A program made the position numbers and the translations under genes. A stretch of 64,000 nucleotides of DNA from Brasenia schreberi (taxonomy: Eukaryota; Streptophyta; Magnoliopsida; Nymphaeales; Cabombaceae). The stretch spans positions 6,762,001-6,826,000 of the forward strand of contig JAYKKT010000076.1 in NCBI GenBank assembly GCA_036023115.1, read 5' to 3'. Under the pieces are notes generated by a model. The model made no database searches. It had not been told where the DNA came from and worked only from the letters and a program-made list of their open reading frames with translations. Positions 36,853 through 49,025 of this stretch are shown in pieces. Position 1 is the first letter of the stretch. Every line of letters begins with the position of its first letter.

Positions 36853-39000
36853 TGTAAACACCCAAAATTAAAATTTTCCCAAACAGTCAAATAATTTAAT
36901 ACCTTTTTAAAAGTTCAAATCTTTTAGAAATACTTCAAAGTAAAGGTTTTAAATTCAAGTTAAAAAGCCCATATGATTCAAAGCAAATCAGACGAACATG
37001 TAAGACCCAATTCAATCCGGGATTAAGCTCAAGTTTGAAAGTAAAGGGATGGACTAGGTCAAAGGCATATCTTCCTCAAACAAATCTAGTTACATGGGTT
37101 ATCAGCAAAGCATATCGAATTGGTTACGAAAATCAAGGAGTCATTTGGATAAGAAATGATGAGCTAGTCCATTTCAAATTTGAAGAAGGTAGACATTTTG
37201 GGGTTATTCCCAAGACTTATCAAGATCCTATTCAACCCATATATCAAAGATAAAAGCAAAACAAGGTCAAGGCGAGCCGGAGATTGATCAAGACCCTCCC
37301 TCAAGCCTAGCCAAGCACGTTTGGACTCAATTGGCTAGGGCTAGGCATGCCTAATGTAGTCAAGGACCAGCCCACATGGGGCTGGTCCATATTGCCTAAA
37401 GGGGGACCACACAACCAGCCCTTAGGGCTAGATTTGGGCCAAGGAGGACCCGCCCCAAGGAAAATCCTAGAAGGCCCCCCTTGGCCTATAAATAGGGCCA
37501 AGGGAGGGGCGTGATTTCCATATATGGGAGATTGGGAAGAAAGGGCTGCACTAAGGAGAAAGGGTCAGCAAGAGAGAGAGTTTTCAAGGGAGGGTTGCAC
37601 CTAGGTAGGTCGTGAGCTGCTAAGGGAAGAGTGGAGAGAGGGGAAATAGGGTAGTTTTTAGGTCAAAGTGCTGCTGCACATAGGAAAAACCGTGGGTGAG
37701 ATTAGGTGAGTGAATCAAGAAGAAGTGTGGGCTGGATTGCATCTTGGGGAGTCGATTCTTGCAAAAATTTTTGTAAGTATTTCTAATCCTTGATTCCTAC
37801 ATATGTCTTCTTCCTATTCAATTTGAAAGGGGTTGTATTAATGGAGCGTTGTCTCCCCCTATATTGTAATAAGAAGTAGATGTGCTGAGAATTTTTTATT
37901 CTTACTTACGCACTCTATGTGTTTGATTTTGTAATTCTACCCCAATATATTCTATAAAACACTCTATATTCTCTAATCCCCTCTATAATTAAGCTAAGAT
38001 ACATATTTCTATTAATTTCCCTTCAGTAAATTGCTTGGTGTTGTTGGGTTGTTGTAATTTAAATTCGGATGAGTTTGCATTCATGTATGTTCTAAAAAAT
38101 GAAATTTTGGTTTTCCAACATCTGCATACTTTGATTGTTGTAATTTTAATTCTCTGATTTGTGATCTAAATGCTCTAAAATTTTAGACACAATACCTACA
38201 CACCAACACATTAGAAATAAAATTGGCAAGAATTTTAGGACCGTGCAACCTCGTGAATAAAATTGATAAAGATCGGACAAACTCAGTTCTGTTTTTTGCA
38301 CGATCAGTTTTCCTGTAATAGGGGTTGGGTAAAAGTCCCATATCTCTGTCTGTAGAAATCCAAATTTGATAAAATTAGTGTCATAAGAAAGCTGACATCC
38401 ATAGATTTCTGAAAAAACTAAAATCATTATATTTGGAGTTCTATACACCAAGATATAGAGGATTCTTTGAGCCTCTATATTTCTATCACAGAATGTCTTG
38501 AAATTGTTAAGTCCAATTCCTGATTTAATTCTACAAATCTACTGTCCCAAAATTCAAAGTAACGATTAGTTTAGGATTCCAACACTTCAGGCTATATCCT
38601 ATAAAACTTTTATAAATTTTGGAAATCTCTAAGCCACCAAGAAAATTTCTGAAATAAGTTATGAAAACAGGACCGGTTTCTGTTTTTCAGAACTTGGTGA
38701 TTTTCAAGCTTGAAACCAAGTGCACCCATGGTTTCTTAACAAAACACTTTATTTTCATGTGAATTGGAATACATCACCTATGAATTCGAAATCTCTAAGT
38801 TCTTAGGTTGACACTTGAGTGTCTGTTCAAGAAGGCCTAAAGCGAAAAGAGCCCGCTTAGCCACAATCGTCAATTAAGTCGGATTTTTATATACTTTGTT
38901 AGTTTTTGAAAACTAGCTGGCACTCTCGCATATGAAGTAGAATTGAAATTCTTATTTCAAGTCTCTACATAGGCTTGGAGTAAAAATTTCAACATCTACA
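36853..39000 (+). repeat. Solo LTR of family B, 2,148 bp, nested in Copia A
   Basis: Starts TGTAAACACCC and ends ACATCTACA. It is flanked by the same 5 bp, TATAC (36,848-36,852 and 39,001-39,005). A TATA box lies near 37,486 (cctataaataggg). If the LTR and one TATAC are removed, the Copia A integrase frame reads through (KSKILDLVYTDICEFN). No internal region remains, so it is the product of LTR-LTR recombination. Confidence 0.9.
37483..37497 (+). promoter_or_regulatory. TATA box of the family B LTR promoter
   Basis: cctataaatagggcc lies about 630 bp into the LTR, in a GC-richer stretch and followed by A/G-rich leader-like sequence. It is the probable U3/R boundary. Confidence 0.6.
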
Positions 39001-39348
39001 TATACCAAATCCAAAATTTTAGATTTTTGATCAACCATATGGAATGGTATCCTAAGTTGCTTTGGTTGCACATAAATACCATATTTGTGTTTTCTATCAC
39101 AATATTGATGATAAATTTAAAGTATATCATTCATTTTATTCAATCAAAATTAACATGACCCAATCTCTCATACAATACATTAGAAGATTCAATATTATAA
39201 GCAACAAAATAGGAAGAAGAAGTAAAAACTTTATTAACATTAAAACTCATAAAAGAATCAATAACATATTCTACATGAATTTTAAACAAATTGACTACAT
39301 CACACACATAATCATTCTCAAAGAAGCACCTAATACCAAGTCATGTAA

Positions 39349-40340
39349 TTAAGACTTATTATACTTGTAATTTAACCTAAAACAATCCCTAACTAAAACT
39401 CGACTACCGAGGATATTCCAATGAATCATTGGAATATGTCTAACTCCTTCAAGAATTAAAACATTTTCCAAAAGAAACTTAAAATCTATACACCCTTCAC
39501 CCTTGAATTCAGTAGTTGAATGATCCCATAAGATCATGATTTTGTTACGTAGTGGTTGGTCAATACATAGGTTTATATTTGCCCTAGTGCCTACAATCTA
39601 TTAATGTAGCTCATAAAGATAAAGGATATGGGGTTTAAGAGATAGATATCCATAACTAGATATATGTTTAGCGGTCACCATATTGACCGTAGCTCCCTCA
39701 ATGAATGTGGGTTTCTTGGCTTTCTTTATGGGACAATCCCAAACCTAATGTCGAACTTGACAAACTTATTTTTTATTTTTTTAAAATCTTGGCCTTTGAT
39801 TTGAATTTTGCCTATTTTTTCTTACAATCACTAGACTATTTCTTTTTGACCATAAGGTTGACTTTAGGGTAAACATGCATAAATAAGTTTTGGACTCTAT
39901 GCCTTTATCTATTGTTATGTCTATCATGAGATTATCTAGGATTATACTACTCTTTTTATACTTGAGATTTAATCCAAAACTATTTCAAGACTTAAGAAAT
40001 TTCTCAATAATAAATATAATAATAAACTTATTTTGTAGCATCATATATGGTTCCTTAATACCATGATACAAAAAACTTGGTCATAAAATACTTTTCAAGA
40101 ATGAGGTTTTTAGTGTTATATTTCTAGTCCAAGACAACCCACAAATCCTCGCTATCATGGAAGGGGTAGAACTAAATACGTTGAATAACACATTCAATAG
40201 TGCTAATAATATACAATGGCAAAAGGTGCCCTACTCCTTCCACTCGATGCTGTTAATGTTAGAAGCATAAGGTTGGGGACAATCCAACTAATATAGTCAA
40301 CCAAATTTTCATGCATTGTTACCAACACTTAAAGTTAGAA
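39349..40340 (-). pseudogene. gag/protease remnant of Copia A
   Basis: A minus frame at 39,537-39,349 reads GCIDFKFLLENVLILEGVRH and IPMIHWNILGSR. It corresponds to the protease C-terminal V..VRHIP....NL(I/L)S pattern. Upstream a degenerate knuckle (F-K-C-like, VWDCPIKK) lies near 39,780. Farther right, 40,100-40,340 is gag-like but unreadable. Confidence 0.6.
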
Positions 40341-40421
40341 CCAATTAACTTTGCATGTCGACCTTAGGTTGGAGAGAAAATGATCAAGACATGTTTGCTA
40401 CTAATAGTCATTACTCTAAAT

Positions 40422-41267
40422 TGTTCGTAAAAACCATAGGATTACATGCATAAATAATATGCAACAATCATAAACATGCCTATATCAAGAATAACAACAG
40501 ATCCAAAGAAATCCATTACAAATAGTGTAGGATACAAGCAAAGTAAAAACGGTAATTAGCAAAAGAACTTATTTGTATGGACTTGCCATAAACAAATTAG
40601 TGCCTTGCTCTTGGATACGTAGGGTGGTTGTGCCTTTCTCTTAGAATAAAACAAACATGAGAATAGGAGCACATACCTCACTCAAGCTGCCTTGACCATG
40701 TCTCTGTCACCCAAGTTGGAGAATGGAAGGAGGAGCAAAAGAAGAGAGGGGAAGAGATAGAGTGCATGCAGTAACTATAAATTAGGAAAGCCCTAATATC
40801 ATTATATATATAAAACAATAGATATCGGATCTCAGATATGGTCCAATCGATGCACTTCTTCTTCCCATAATCGTTCCTGCGTATGAACTATATTTGATCG
40901 TTAGATTAAAAAAATTTCTTGTAAAAGATAAACTGAAAACAACTCCCAAACCCAGACCCGATCTGACACACGCATGTATACGGTCATCCATGTCCTACTC
41001 AAATTCTTTGAACTAAGGTTGATGAGCTACCGTCTATGTAAAAGGACATATGAAATTCTTTCACCTATCAATATGGTACTAAACTTTTGTCTCATAATTT
41101 TCACATACATAAGTCTCTTACTCACATGTGACTTTTAAACTTTAGGACTTTCATATTTGTCAAAGATGAGTGACTTAAATATTTAAGAATACTTAGCAGG
41201 AACTAAATGTAAGTAATACACATGGTATAATTAACCCAACCATCATTAATTAACATTAATTGTAACA
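40422..41267 (-). repeat. 5' LTR of Copia A
   Basis: 846 bp, starts tgttcgtaaaaacc and ends ttgtaaca. Its first part (gattacatgcataaata) also matches 43,808-44,060, a third copy of this LTR family. Confidence 0.8.
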
Positions 41268-41398
41268 CTTTGAATTGTAAAGAGAGTTGTGTGCTGGGAT
41301 GAAACACTTTGAATTATATGTTTATCATGATCCCTTGAGTCCCTAGGGTGCAGGCTTGCTAGAGAGTGTTAACCACCATTCTAGGAGGGGACGTCGAG

Positions 41399-41508
41399 TA
41401 GAGATGTCACTATGAGCTGGGCCGGGCTGGCCTGGCCCCGCCCACGTGGGCCTAGGAAAATTTAGTTTGGGCCACATTTTGGATGGGCCTGTAAAATGCA
41501 GGCCCGAC

Positions 41509-41570
<62 letters not shown>

Positions 41571-41993
41571 TTTCAATTACATATTTAAATATATATTATA
41601 TTACATGTATATATAGTTTTTACTACATATATATGTATACGCATAATATATATGTACTATATATACTATATATGTATAGTTTTTTCAATTATATGTACAT
41701 ATGTATATTTTTTCCATTACATGTATATATATATATTACATGTATTTGTATATATGTAATACATATACATATATGTTATGTTTGTATATAGAATTTTTTA
41801 TTACATGTGTATGTGTATATGTCTTATTGAAGCCTAAAACGTTGTGGCTGGATTTAGATTTCAACCAGATTTGAATGAGGTCTTATAGACCCAATCATAT
41901 ATCCAATGAGCCTGTGCTTCTACGGGCCAACCTGGCTTGGCCCGCGTCTGCTCCCAGGGTCATATGGGTCGGGCTAGTTGGCACTGCTTCAAA
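41399..41993. mobile_element. hAT-type MITE with GC-rich ends and a TA-rich core
   Basis: Left end gatgtcactatgagctgggc and right end (reverse complement) cagtgccaactagcccgacc are imperfect inverted repeats rich in GGGCC/GGGTCGG. This is the common plant '(A)GGGATGTCAATGGGCCGGG' style of hAT MITE. The core has a 54-bp AT array (41,513-41,567) and more TA-rich sequence. No clear target duplication. Confidence 0.55.
41513..41567. repeat. (AT)n microsatellite
   Basis: About 27 uninterrupted AT units. It creates an artificial YIYIYI open frame on the minus strand. Confidence 0.97.
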
Positions 41994-42962
41994 TATGGGC
42001 TGTTATTCTCTGGCCCGCCCTCCCGGGAGATACATATTTCAACATCTTTAACGTCGAGTACGTTGAGGATCCGGTAAGCGGCAGGTTCTTCAAAATCTTT
42101 ACCCAAGTATCCCAAAGAGAAAGGTGATGGTCGAGGTATTGAAGGCTTTTGAGGCACTTCTCGAGTTTTGGGTTGAAAGCATTTTACAAGTTCAAGAACC
42201 TCTTGATTCTGGGTTATGTCGGGATGGAAATATGGTTGACTACAAACAACGAAATAGAATCCCTCGATATAACTCCAATTGTCATGATTCTTGATGAGTT
42301 GAAAAATAAATGTATAGAATCCATGAATTTGGTGAAATTTTCAATCTTATCAAGAACCAACTTTTAAAAGAAATAAAAGTTGGATGAGCTTTTCAAGGTA
42401 TCAAGCCTCTCGATCGTGTTTACTTTTTTTTATAACTCTTTTGTCTAAACTTCAATTCACGCAATTCTTGATTTATATTAAAGAGGACACAAGAACTTTC
42501 CAAAAAAACAAAAGTCAGCCGATTCCGAATGAATTAGCTGAGTTTAGCTATTCTTGAGAAGGTATGTTGGGTCCATTTCGTACCTTTGTCATCCAAACTA
42601 GGATATGAGTGATACCTGGTATGTAGAAAATAAGACGAGTTTTTTTGCGAAAAAGAAACAAAAAATCAAACTTACAAAGAAATTCAGAAATTCCTCCAAG
42701 AGATGGAGTTAGATTCCTGATAGGTCAATGGTGATACGTTTGAATGGTGCAACGCAGAAAGACAAACTTCCAATAAAAGAGGAGGAGATTTTTATTAATT
42801 AAGAAGAAAACACTTTAACTAAAAATTGCAACTAAGAAATGAAACAGAAGAAAAGCAAAGGAAATAAAATGAACAAATTGAAAGATGACTGTGACCATTG
42901 TACGACGCGTTCATTTAGAGATGACTAAATCATGGCAATAGAAGGCAAGATTACTAGTATAA
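41994..42962. other. Unassigned stretch
   Basis: Two small frames meet head to head near 42,150 (PFSLGYLGKDFEEPAAYRIL on minus, GLKAFYKFKNLLILGYVGME on plus). Neither matches a family I know. The rest, 42,380-42,960, is AT-rich and without features. Confidence 0.35.
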
Positions 42963-43316
42963 TTAATAATATAATTTTCTCTGACTCTTGAATTGGACCT
43001 TAGAATGAGGAATGGGCTTATCCTTTATGAAGAACTTCTTCCGAGGAAACTGGTTGTTTGAAGACAAAACAATATGAACCACGTATCTGGCAGCAAAATT
43101 TGCAGTATATGCACCCTCGAACTTGGTCATGGATGTCACGGTGAAACCGGGGCAAAAGCAGTTTACACAGATGTCACGAGCTTTTAGTCGCTTGGCTAGG
43201 AGTGCTGAGTACAGGTTTAGAGCGAGCTTCGACACCGAATATATGATCCCGACCTTAGGCCAGCCTTGCTCCTCCCAGCTTCCCTTACCACATTATCTAG
43301 GATGTCCTCTATCAGC
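42963..43316 (-). pseudogene. Short-chain dehydrogenase/reductase, 3' fragment
   Basis: The minus strand reads GKGSWEEQGWPKVGIIYSVS and then KLALNLYSALLAKRLKARDI, CVNCFCPGFTVTSMT. This is the C-terminal third of plant SDRs of the neomenthol dehydrogenase/salutaridine reductase type. The catalytic YxxxK (YSVSK) is intact. Upstream, LIEDILDNV is separated by a 1-nt loss. The Rossmann N-terminus (TGxxxGIG) is absent and a tandem duplication follows instead. The tail runs on past the usual end (KDKPIPHSKVQFKSQRKLYY). It is a gene fragment, probably not expressed. Confidence 0.8.
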
Positions 43317-43382
43317 TTTCATGTGCGGGTATGTGCTATTGGCTGACTGAACGCGGGAGTCTCGCAGGGAGGTGGTGCCGCA

Positions 43383-43752
43383 GGTTTAGTAGTGAAGGCG
43401 CCGTTGTGTGCTGCGGAGGACGAAGCGAACCAGAAGCGCTATGGAGACTCAGTTGCAGCAGAAATCAGGTTGCCGGTTTTCTGCTGAACTGAGCTGCTGC
43501 TGAAGTGTGTTGCAGAAGAGATCCCGTAGTTTGCTGTTCAACCGTTGTTGCCGCTGTCCAGCAGAGAGTCGGTTTAGTAGTGAAGGCGCTGTTGTGTGCT
43601 GCGAAGGACGAAGCGAACCAGAAGCGCTATGGAGTCCCAGTTGCAGCAGAAATCAGGTTGCCGATTTTCTGCAGCTGCTGCTGAAGTGTGTTGCAGAAGA
43701 GATCCCGTAGTGTGCTGTTCAATCGTTGTTGCCGCTATCCAGTAGAGAGGAC
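43383..43752. repeat. 188-bp tandem duplication, two copies
   Basis: Copies start 'ggtttagtagtgaaggcg' at 43,383 and 43,571. Both contain 'gacgaagcgaaccagaagcg', 'ttgcagcagaaatcaggttg' and 'gttgcagaagagatcccgta'. They are about 94% alike by eye. The stretch is GC-richer than its surroundings. The open frames here are by-products. Confidence 0.9.
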
Positions 43753-43807
43753 CCAGTGCGTACTGTGAAGCGGCCAAAACAAACTATTTTTCTGAAGTTT
43801 GGTGCAG

Positions 43808-44060
43808 TTGTTGGAAAAATGCCATTGGATTACATGCATAAATAAATATACAACAATAGCAAACATGCCAAAAGCAAGAACAGCCACATATCCAAAAACA
43901 ATTTATATATAAACTGTACATTAAACAAACAAAGCAAAACAATAAACAATAAGAAAAACTTATATGTGCAAGTCATCCTTATAAACTTACCTTAAGAAAT
44001 CAATGTCCCGCTATTGTACCTATTACGAGAATAGAGAAAATATAGAGTGGTAGTACAGGA
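43808..44060 (-). repeat. Partial LTR of the Copia A family
   Basis: Starts tgttggaaaaatgcc and shares gattacatgcataaata, 'aacatgcc' and 'gaaatcaatgtcccgctatt' with 40,422 and 35,271 onward. It is cut off at about 44,060, where Copia D sequence begins. Confidence 0.75.
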
Positions 44061-47027
44061 GGTAGAGATAGTACACATAAAATCTATTTCTTTTTTCTCC
44101 ATATATGACCCTTTGAGATCAACAAGGCAATAGATCGGCTATAGCCTCAAAGGAAGTAATTAAAAAAGTTGATCGGTTATAGGTAGTCTTCTTAAAGCCT
44201 TCTTGCACCATAACTGACTTAAAACTTTTATACCACTACCTATGAGCTTGCTTTAGCTCATGTAAACTCTTCTTTGACCTATAGACATAATTTTCTTTAC
44301 TTTTCACCATAAAATCTTCTAGTTACTCTATATATATTTCTTCCTCCAAATCACTATGAAGGAGAGAAATTTTGGTATACATATGCTTAACATGTAAATC
44401 CAAGCTAATTGTCAAACAAAGAACAACTCTAATAGGAGATATCTTTATCACAAGGAAGAAGATCTCCACAAAGTCAACTTCTTTTTTCTAATGATGGTAT
44501 TTAACAATCAATCTAATTTTGTATCGAGTATAATCATTTTCTTTGGTCTTCAACTTGTAAACCTATTGATTTTAAAAACCTTATCATTATGCAAATAAAA
44601 GTATAAATATGATTGTCAAGTAAAGATTTCATCTCATCATTATGTTGTATGTTCATGCTCCATAACCTTTGCATGACACTCTGGTTCTCTCCTATTAATT
44701 AGAAGAACATATTTTTTTGATAAATAGCGAGTGAATGAAATACATTATCTCATTGATCAGAATAGCATGCTCATTAGGAGTATGAACATAAGTATAATCA
44801 TCAATATCACAAGCATAAACCTCAACTGCATCATCTAGAGTAAGACTCGATGCATCATAATGACTATTAGGCTCAACAACATTATGTTTGTGAGTCTCTA
44901 CAACTGGATCAAGACCAACCAAGCCACTTGTACTTGAAGATTTTATCTTCTCTGCTTTATGATTGTTTTCGATGTTTGGCCTTCCACAAAGCTGATATTA
45001 TGGCTTCTAATAAGCTTCTTTTTAGGTGAATCATAATACATGTAGCAAAGTCATCATGGCCATAACTCATAAAGTAATATCTATCCTCTTGTCTTTAAAT
45101 TTAACTTTGACCTCTCATCTTTAGGTATATGTACAATCTTTTGCACCAAAAAATACACAAATGATCATAGAAATTATTTTTGTTATACTATACTCTTTCT
45201 AAAATATCATGCAAAGTAATAAGAGGAGAAAGATTTATAACATGAACATCGGTATATAAAGCCTCACCTCAAAAGAAACATGGTAACTTCTTCTGAAAGC
45301 AAACAACAAACTCTTTTCATTAATGTCATGTTTATACTCTCTTTTATGCCATTTAGATAAGGAGTCTTGGGAGGCATTTTCTAGTGTACACTTCAACTTC
45401 TTTTCAGATTCTATCTCAACTGAAGATGAAACTTCTTAAAGACAACATACCGACCATTCCTCTTTAAGAAAAAAATTCAAAGCTTTTTTAAATGATTATC
45501 AATAGACGTAACAAAGTAAAGTTCACTAATAAAAGTCTTTGTGTTGATAGGATCATAAAGATTATAATGAATTAACTCAAGTAACTGTCACTTTTTGTAA
45601 TACCGATGGTTCTTGAAAGAGACTTTGTTATGCCTTTCAACCATGAACACACTTTTCTAGTATTGCAGATTTCATGCTTGAAAGTAAATACTTCTTAGCT
45701 AAGACAACCCCTTATCATTAATGTAGTTAAGCTTCTTGTGTCATAACTCAAATGTAGAATCATGAGTAATTGCATTTATAAAAACAAAAAAATAGAAGCT
45801 CTTATCTAATATAGACTGCATGCTTCTCTCTATAAGTCACAACCAAAGAAGCCTTTTATAAGTTTCCATTGTTTACCACAAAAAATACTAATATAACTAT
45901 CGTCATGAAAGACACTAGTAGAAATCAAGTATGACCGAATATCCGGTGCATGTCTAACATCCTTAAGAATCAACTGCATACATATACTAGTCTCTAAATA
46001 AATATTGTCATTGTCAAATACTTTAGACAAGCCATCATCGCCCATTTTCAAACACCCATAATCACATAAAATATAAGAAGCAAATAAATCTTTTCTAGAT
46101 ATTACATGAAAAGCACTATCAATAATTTGTCCGATAGCATATGAAATAATATTGATGAAGTTCTCATTACAAACAACCAAAAGATCTTCTATAATAGTGG
46201 TAATAAGTCGATCATTGTTGTCGCTCTTTTTTCTTCTTGTTCATAGTTTCCTTTTTCAACTTAAAATACAATTTCTACACATGCCCTTTCTTTCTACAAT
46301 AAAAGTACTCTCGTTCTTGTATTTAGACTTTGATTTACTCCTACTTTTGACTCTATCATCTTTGTCCTTACTTCTTTCTTTGGCTTTCTCCTTATTCTTT
46401 GTAACCCACACTTTTGACCATGAAGAAGAAGGTTTTTCATTAAGAATAGTAAGTTTTACGTAATTCATGATTACAATACCACTAAGAGCATGACTAATCA
46501 AAGTAACACAATTTTTTTTTTCAAGAGTTGAGTAAGGTATTAAGTAATTAAAGTACTAAAATTTTATCCTCAAATTTATCAACCATGCCAAATAATCCAT
46601 CAAAACAACCATAAAATTCATTTAAATGATTAGAAAGAGAAGTGCCCTCTTTGTCCTTAGATTCATAGCTTACTTAAGTAAAAAAAAATTATTATTCACA
46701 GATTTTGAGGCATACAGGGTCTCTAACTTTTTCGAATAATATTATGATATGAGAATCATTAGCAATATAATTAAAGGTATTGTCATAAACCCATTGTTGA
46801 ATAAAACCACATATCATCTCATTCTAAAAAATTCATTCTATATCAATTTTATTTTTTAGCTTTTTAGTAGAAAATAATAGTAAATGTAGTTTTCACAAAA
46901 AGTAGATCTTTCATTTTTTCTCTCCACTAATGGTAACTTCACCATTCAAATTAATCATCTGACTATAATTGAGATCCATTATAATCAATAAAATATATCC
47001 AAGATAAGTAAATAAAGCTCTAATACC
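44061..47027 (-). mobile_element. Truncated Copia retrotransposon D
   Basis: Minus strand: gag basic tail (46,501-46,256; KERSKDKDDRVKSRSKSKSK), protease tail (46,180-45,830; CLKMGDDGLSKVF... LILKDVRHAPDIRSYLIS), decayed integrase 45,600-45,000, and the start of reverse transcriptase (about 44,400-44,250; LEEEIYIE, KENYVYRSKKSLHELKQAHR). The element stops there: the rest of RT, RNase H and a 3' LTR are missing. A primer site (minus GGTATTAGAGC, near 47,016-47,026) marks its 5' end. Confidence 0.8.
45830..46180 (-). pseudogene. Protease/GAG-pre-integrase part of Copia D
   Basis: 116 codons. CLKMGDDGLSKVFDNDNIYL, then MQLILKDVRHAPDIRSYLIS, SVFHDDSYISIFC and GKQWKLIKG match the conserved Copia block just after the protease active site. 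This is the longest intact piece of the element. The active-site DSG/DTG part upstream is broken. Confidence 0.8.
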
Positions 47028-47690
47028 GGTTGATAAAAAAAGAAGCTAGAAAACAATTTTTGAAAGTCTGAAAAACTCTTTTCTCTAATCCGAATTTGAT
47101 AAATAATCACAAATAATAAATACGAATGATCCTAAATATTTACGTACGTTTTACATGAAAACCCCTCGTAATGCAAAAGGTAAAAACCAATGAGCTTATA
47201 ATAAGCAAAATTTTACTATATAAAACAGATAAGTACAATAAGATATATCTGGATACAAGAATATGAATATTCTTACTCTCTATGAGAGTGAAAACATGGA
47301 GAAAAGCAAGAAACAATCAATCCACAATCAAACAACCAAATAAATTAGAGAAAAAAAAATAAAAACTTAAAAAAAGTCTTAAACAAATCTCAAACCTCTC
47401 TTAATAATTCTGCAAATATAGTTGTTTGCTTGCTAAAAAACACTGAATTACCAAAAGAACTAAAAAATTTGCTTTAGTTCGGTTGCTCAAAGAAAAAAAG
47501 AGAAAGAGTCTCCCAATGTGTTGTATGGCATTCCAAAATAAAAAAATATAAACACAATAAAGTCTATTCACTCTAAGAGAAAGAGACCACCTATATCAGG
47601 GAAATTTTTGTAGGATGGGATAAATAGCCTACTAGACTATTCAACATAAGGCAAACTAAGTACCGTGACCATGGATTTGGTTCTCCCCTA
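47028..47690 (-). repeat. Probable 5' LTR of Copia D
   Basis: Starts right after the primer site on the plus strand (ttgataaaaaaagaagc). No second copy is in the window to confirm it, because the left side of the element is lost. The right boundary is unknown. Confidence 0.4.
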
Positions 47691-47700
47691 ATGTTTTTCA

Positions 47701-47928
47701 TTGATTTTGAAAATTTCAGGTGAAGTCGCTACCCCACCTCGCCTCAATGTAGATCTGCCACTGCATCCCTTTCTCATGGGCCTTGGCCTGTCACATTCCA
47801 CTGTATCTTTGACTAAATCGGTTGACGTTCAAGAAAAAGTAGTAATGAAGTGGGTTAACCCTCACGACAAAGTACCTAGAAATATAGAGTTGGTTTTCAG
47901 TTCTTGCTTAGAAGACGGAATAAATTGA
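47701..47928 (+). CDS. Hypothetical exon-like frame
   Basis: After 'gaaaatttcag', a possible acceptor, the plus frame reads GEVATPPRLNVDLPLHPFLM... and ends LVFSSCLEDGIN with stop TGA. Composition is protein-like and richer in GC than the flanks. I recognise no family. It could be the last exon of a lost gene or a fragment carried by a transposon. Confidence 0.25.
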   Translation: MILKISGEVATPPRLNVDLPLHPFLMGLGLSHSTVSLTKSVDVQEKVVMKWVNPHDKVPRNIELVFSSCLEDGIN

Positions 47929-48440
47929 TGACCAACTAGTTGTGCTCTGGCTTGGTCCACAAGCGAGTCGTGCTCTCACTAGGTCCACAAGCCTCTTTCT
48001 ATCCCAACCCCCTTATGATAAAAATCTTGGCTCCGCCTTGCTTCCACGGTTGCTCATTTTGTGCAACTCCAACACTAAGTGACTAAACACCTACGTATAA
48101 CCACACATATATGACTATACTTTCATGTAATTACTTTTGAATGTCTTCCTTAATCGGGTTTCATGGTCCATAAGAATCAAAAGTTCACATAAACAGTAGA
48201 TCAATTTCTCACATTTGAACATTTTCATATTTGCTCCCTCAAATATAGGTAGTCGGTCTTAGGCAAATTTAAACCCGGAAAAAAAGGATTCAAGACAAAA
48301 ACACCAACACAACATTTTCTAGGATTTAAAGTTCTAAAGCTGGTTCGATCTGTTTTAGATATGGTGTACCATAATGTAATATGCTATAATTTGGGATGCT
48401 TATTCATATCCTAGACCTACTCCTATGGAATAAACACACG

Positions 48441-48472
<32 letters not shown>

Positions 48473-49025
48473 GGGATAGTCGTTCCTACGCACATCTTGA
48501 TTGAGATAGTGCAAACTTTATTTTCATCCAAAATCTTAGGACACATTTTTAATTTTTTATGTTGGAGATGGGTAGTCAATAGATTAATTAATGCTTCTTT
48601 ATAACTCTCTTCAAACCTCAAGACTTCTTTCATACATTTTTTGAATTTTAAGAGAAAATACATGTGCCTTTAAAAGTATGGGTGTCCCTGACTTAGCATG
48701 TAGTTTGAAAGAACCATATTTATTTATTATATCAACATTTTCAATCCTAGTCCACCTCTTTAGAATATAATGATTTGGCAATTAATAAAACATTTAAGTC
48801 TACACACTGCCAAGATATGAGCACATACTATACTTGGATTATTGCATAATCAATATCGAGAAGTAGCTAACTCTTGAGTGCTTTTTCCTGTATGTAATGG
48901 GATACTTATTTTGTTTTATCTCTCTTGGTATGGAACACTTTATATTTGTCGATACCATTATCAACATGTACAAGCTTAGCATGACACATCGAAGTTTTTA
49001 AAAATTCTTCTTAAAACTTATTAAA
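47929..49025. other. Unassigned stretch with a CA/TA microsatellite
   Basis: Holds a short duplication 'gtgctct..ct(t/a)ggtccacaagc' at 47,941-47,990 and a (CA)n(TA)n array at 48,432-48,472. No gene seen. Confidence 0.5.

Larger units (their letters stand above)
35271..41267 (-). mobile_element. Copia retrotransposon A, with nested solo LTR
   Basis: LTRs 35,271-36,011 and 40,422-41,267 share 'aaatccattacaaatagt', 'gagaatggaaggaggagcaa' and the end 'taaca'. A polypurine tract (minus CTTTGTGGGGT) borders the left LTR. A faint primer site lies at 40,421. Internal minus-strand pieces: gag knuckle region near 39,780-39,720 with TVNMVTAKHISS after it, protease tail 39,537-39,349 (VLILEGVRHIP), and integrase split by the nested LTR. 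ILDLVYTDICEFNEMTNKNN spans its insertion point, then LRSNNRGKYTSN and PQSNEIIEQTN near 36,680-36,560. Reverse transcriptase and RNase H are missing. Dead copy. Confidence 0.85.

Noticed and set aside
41343..41576. YIYIYI-containing minus frame
   Set aside because: Translation of an AT microsatellite.
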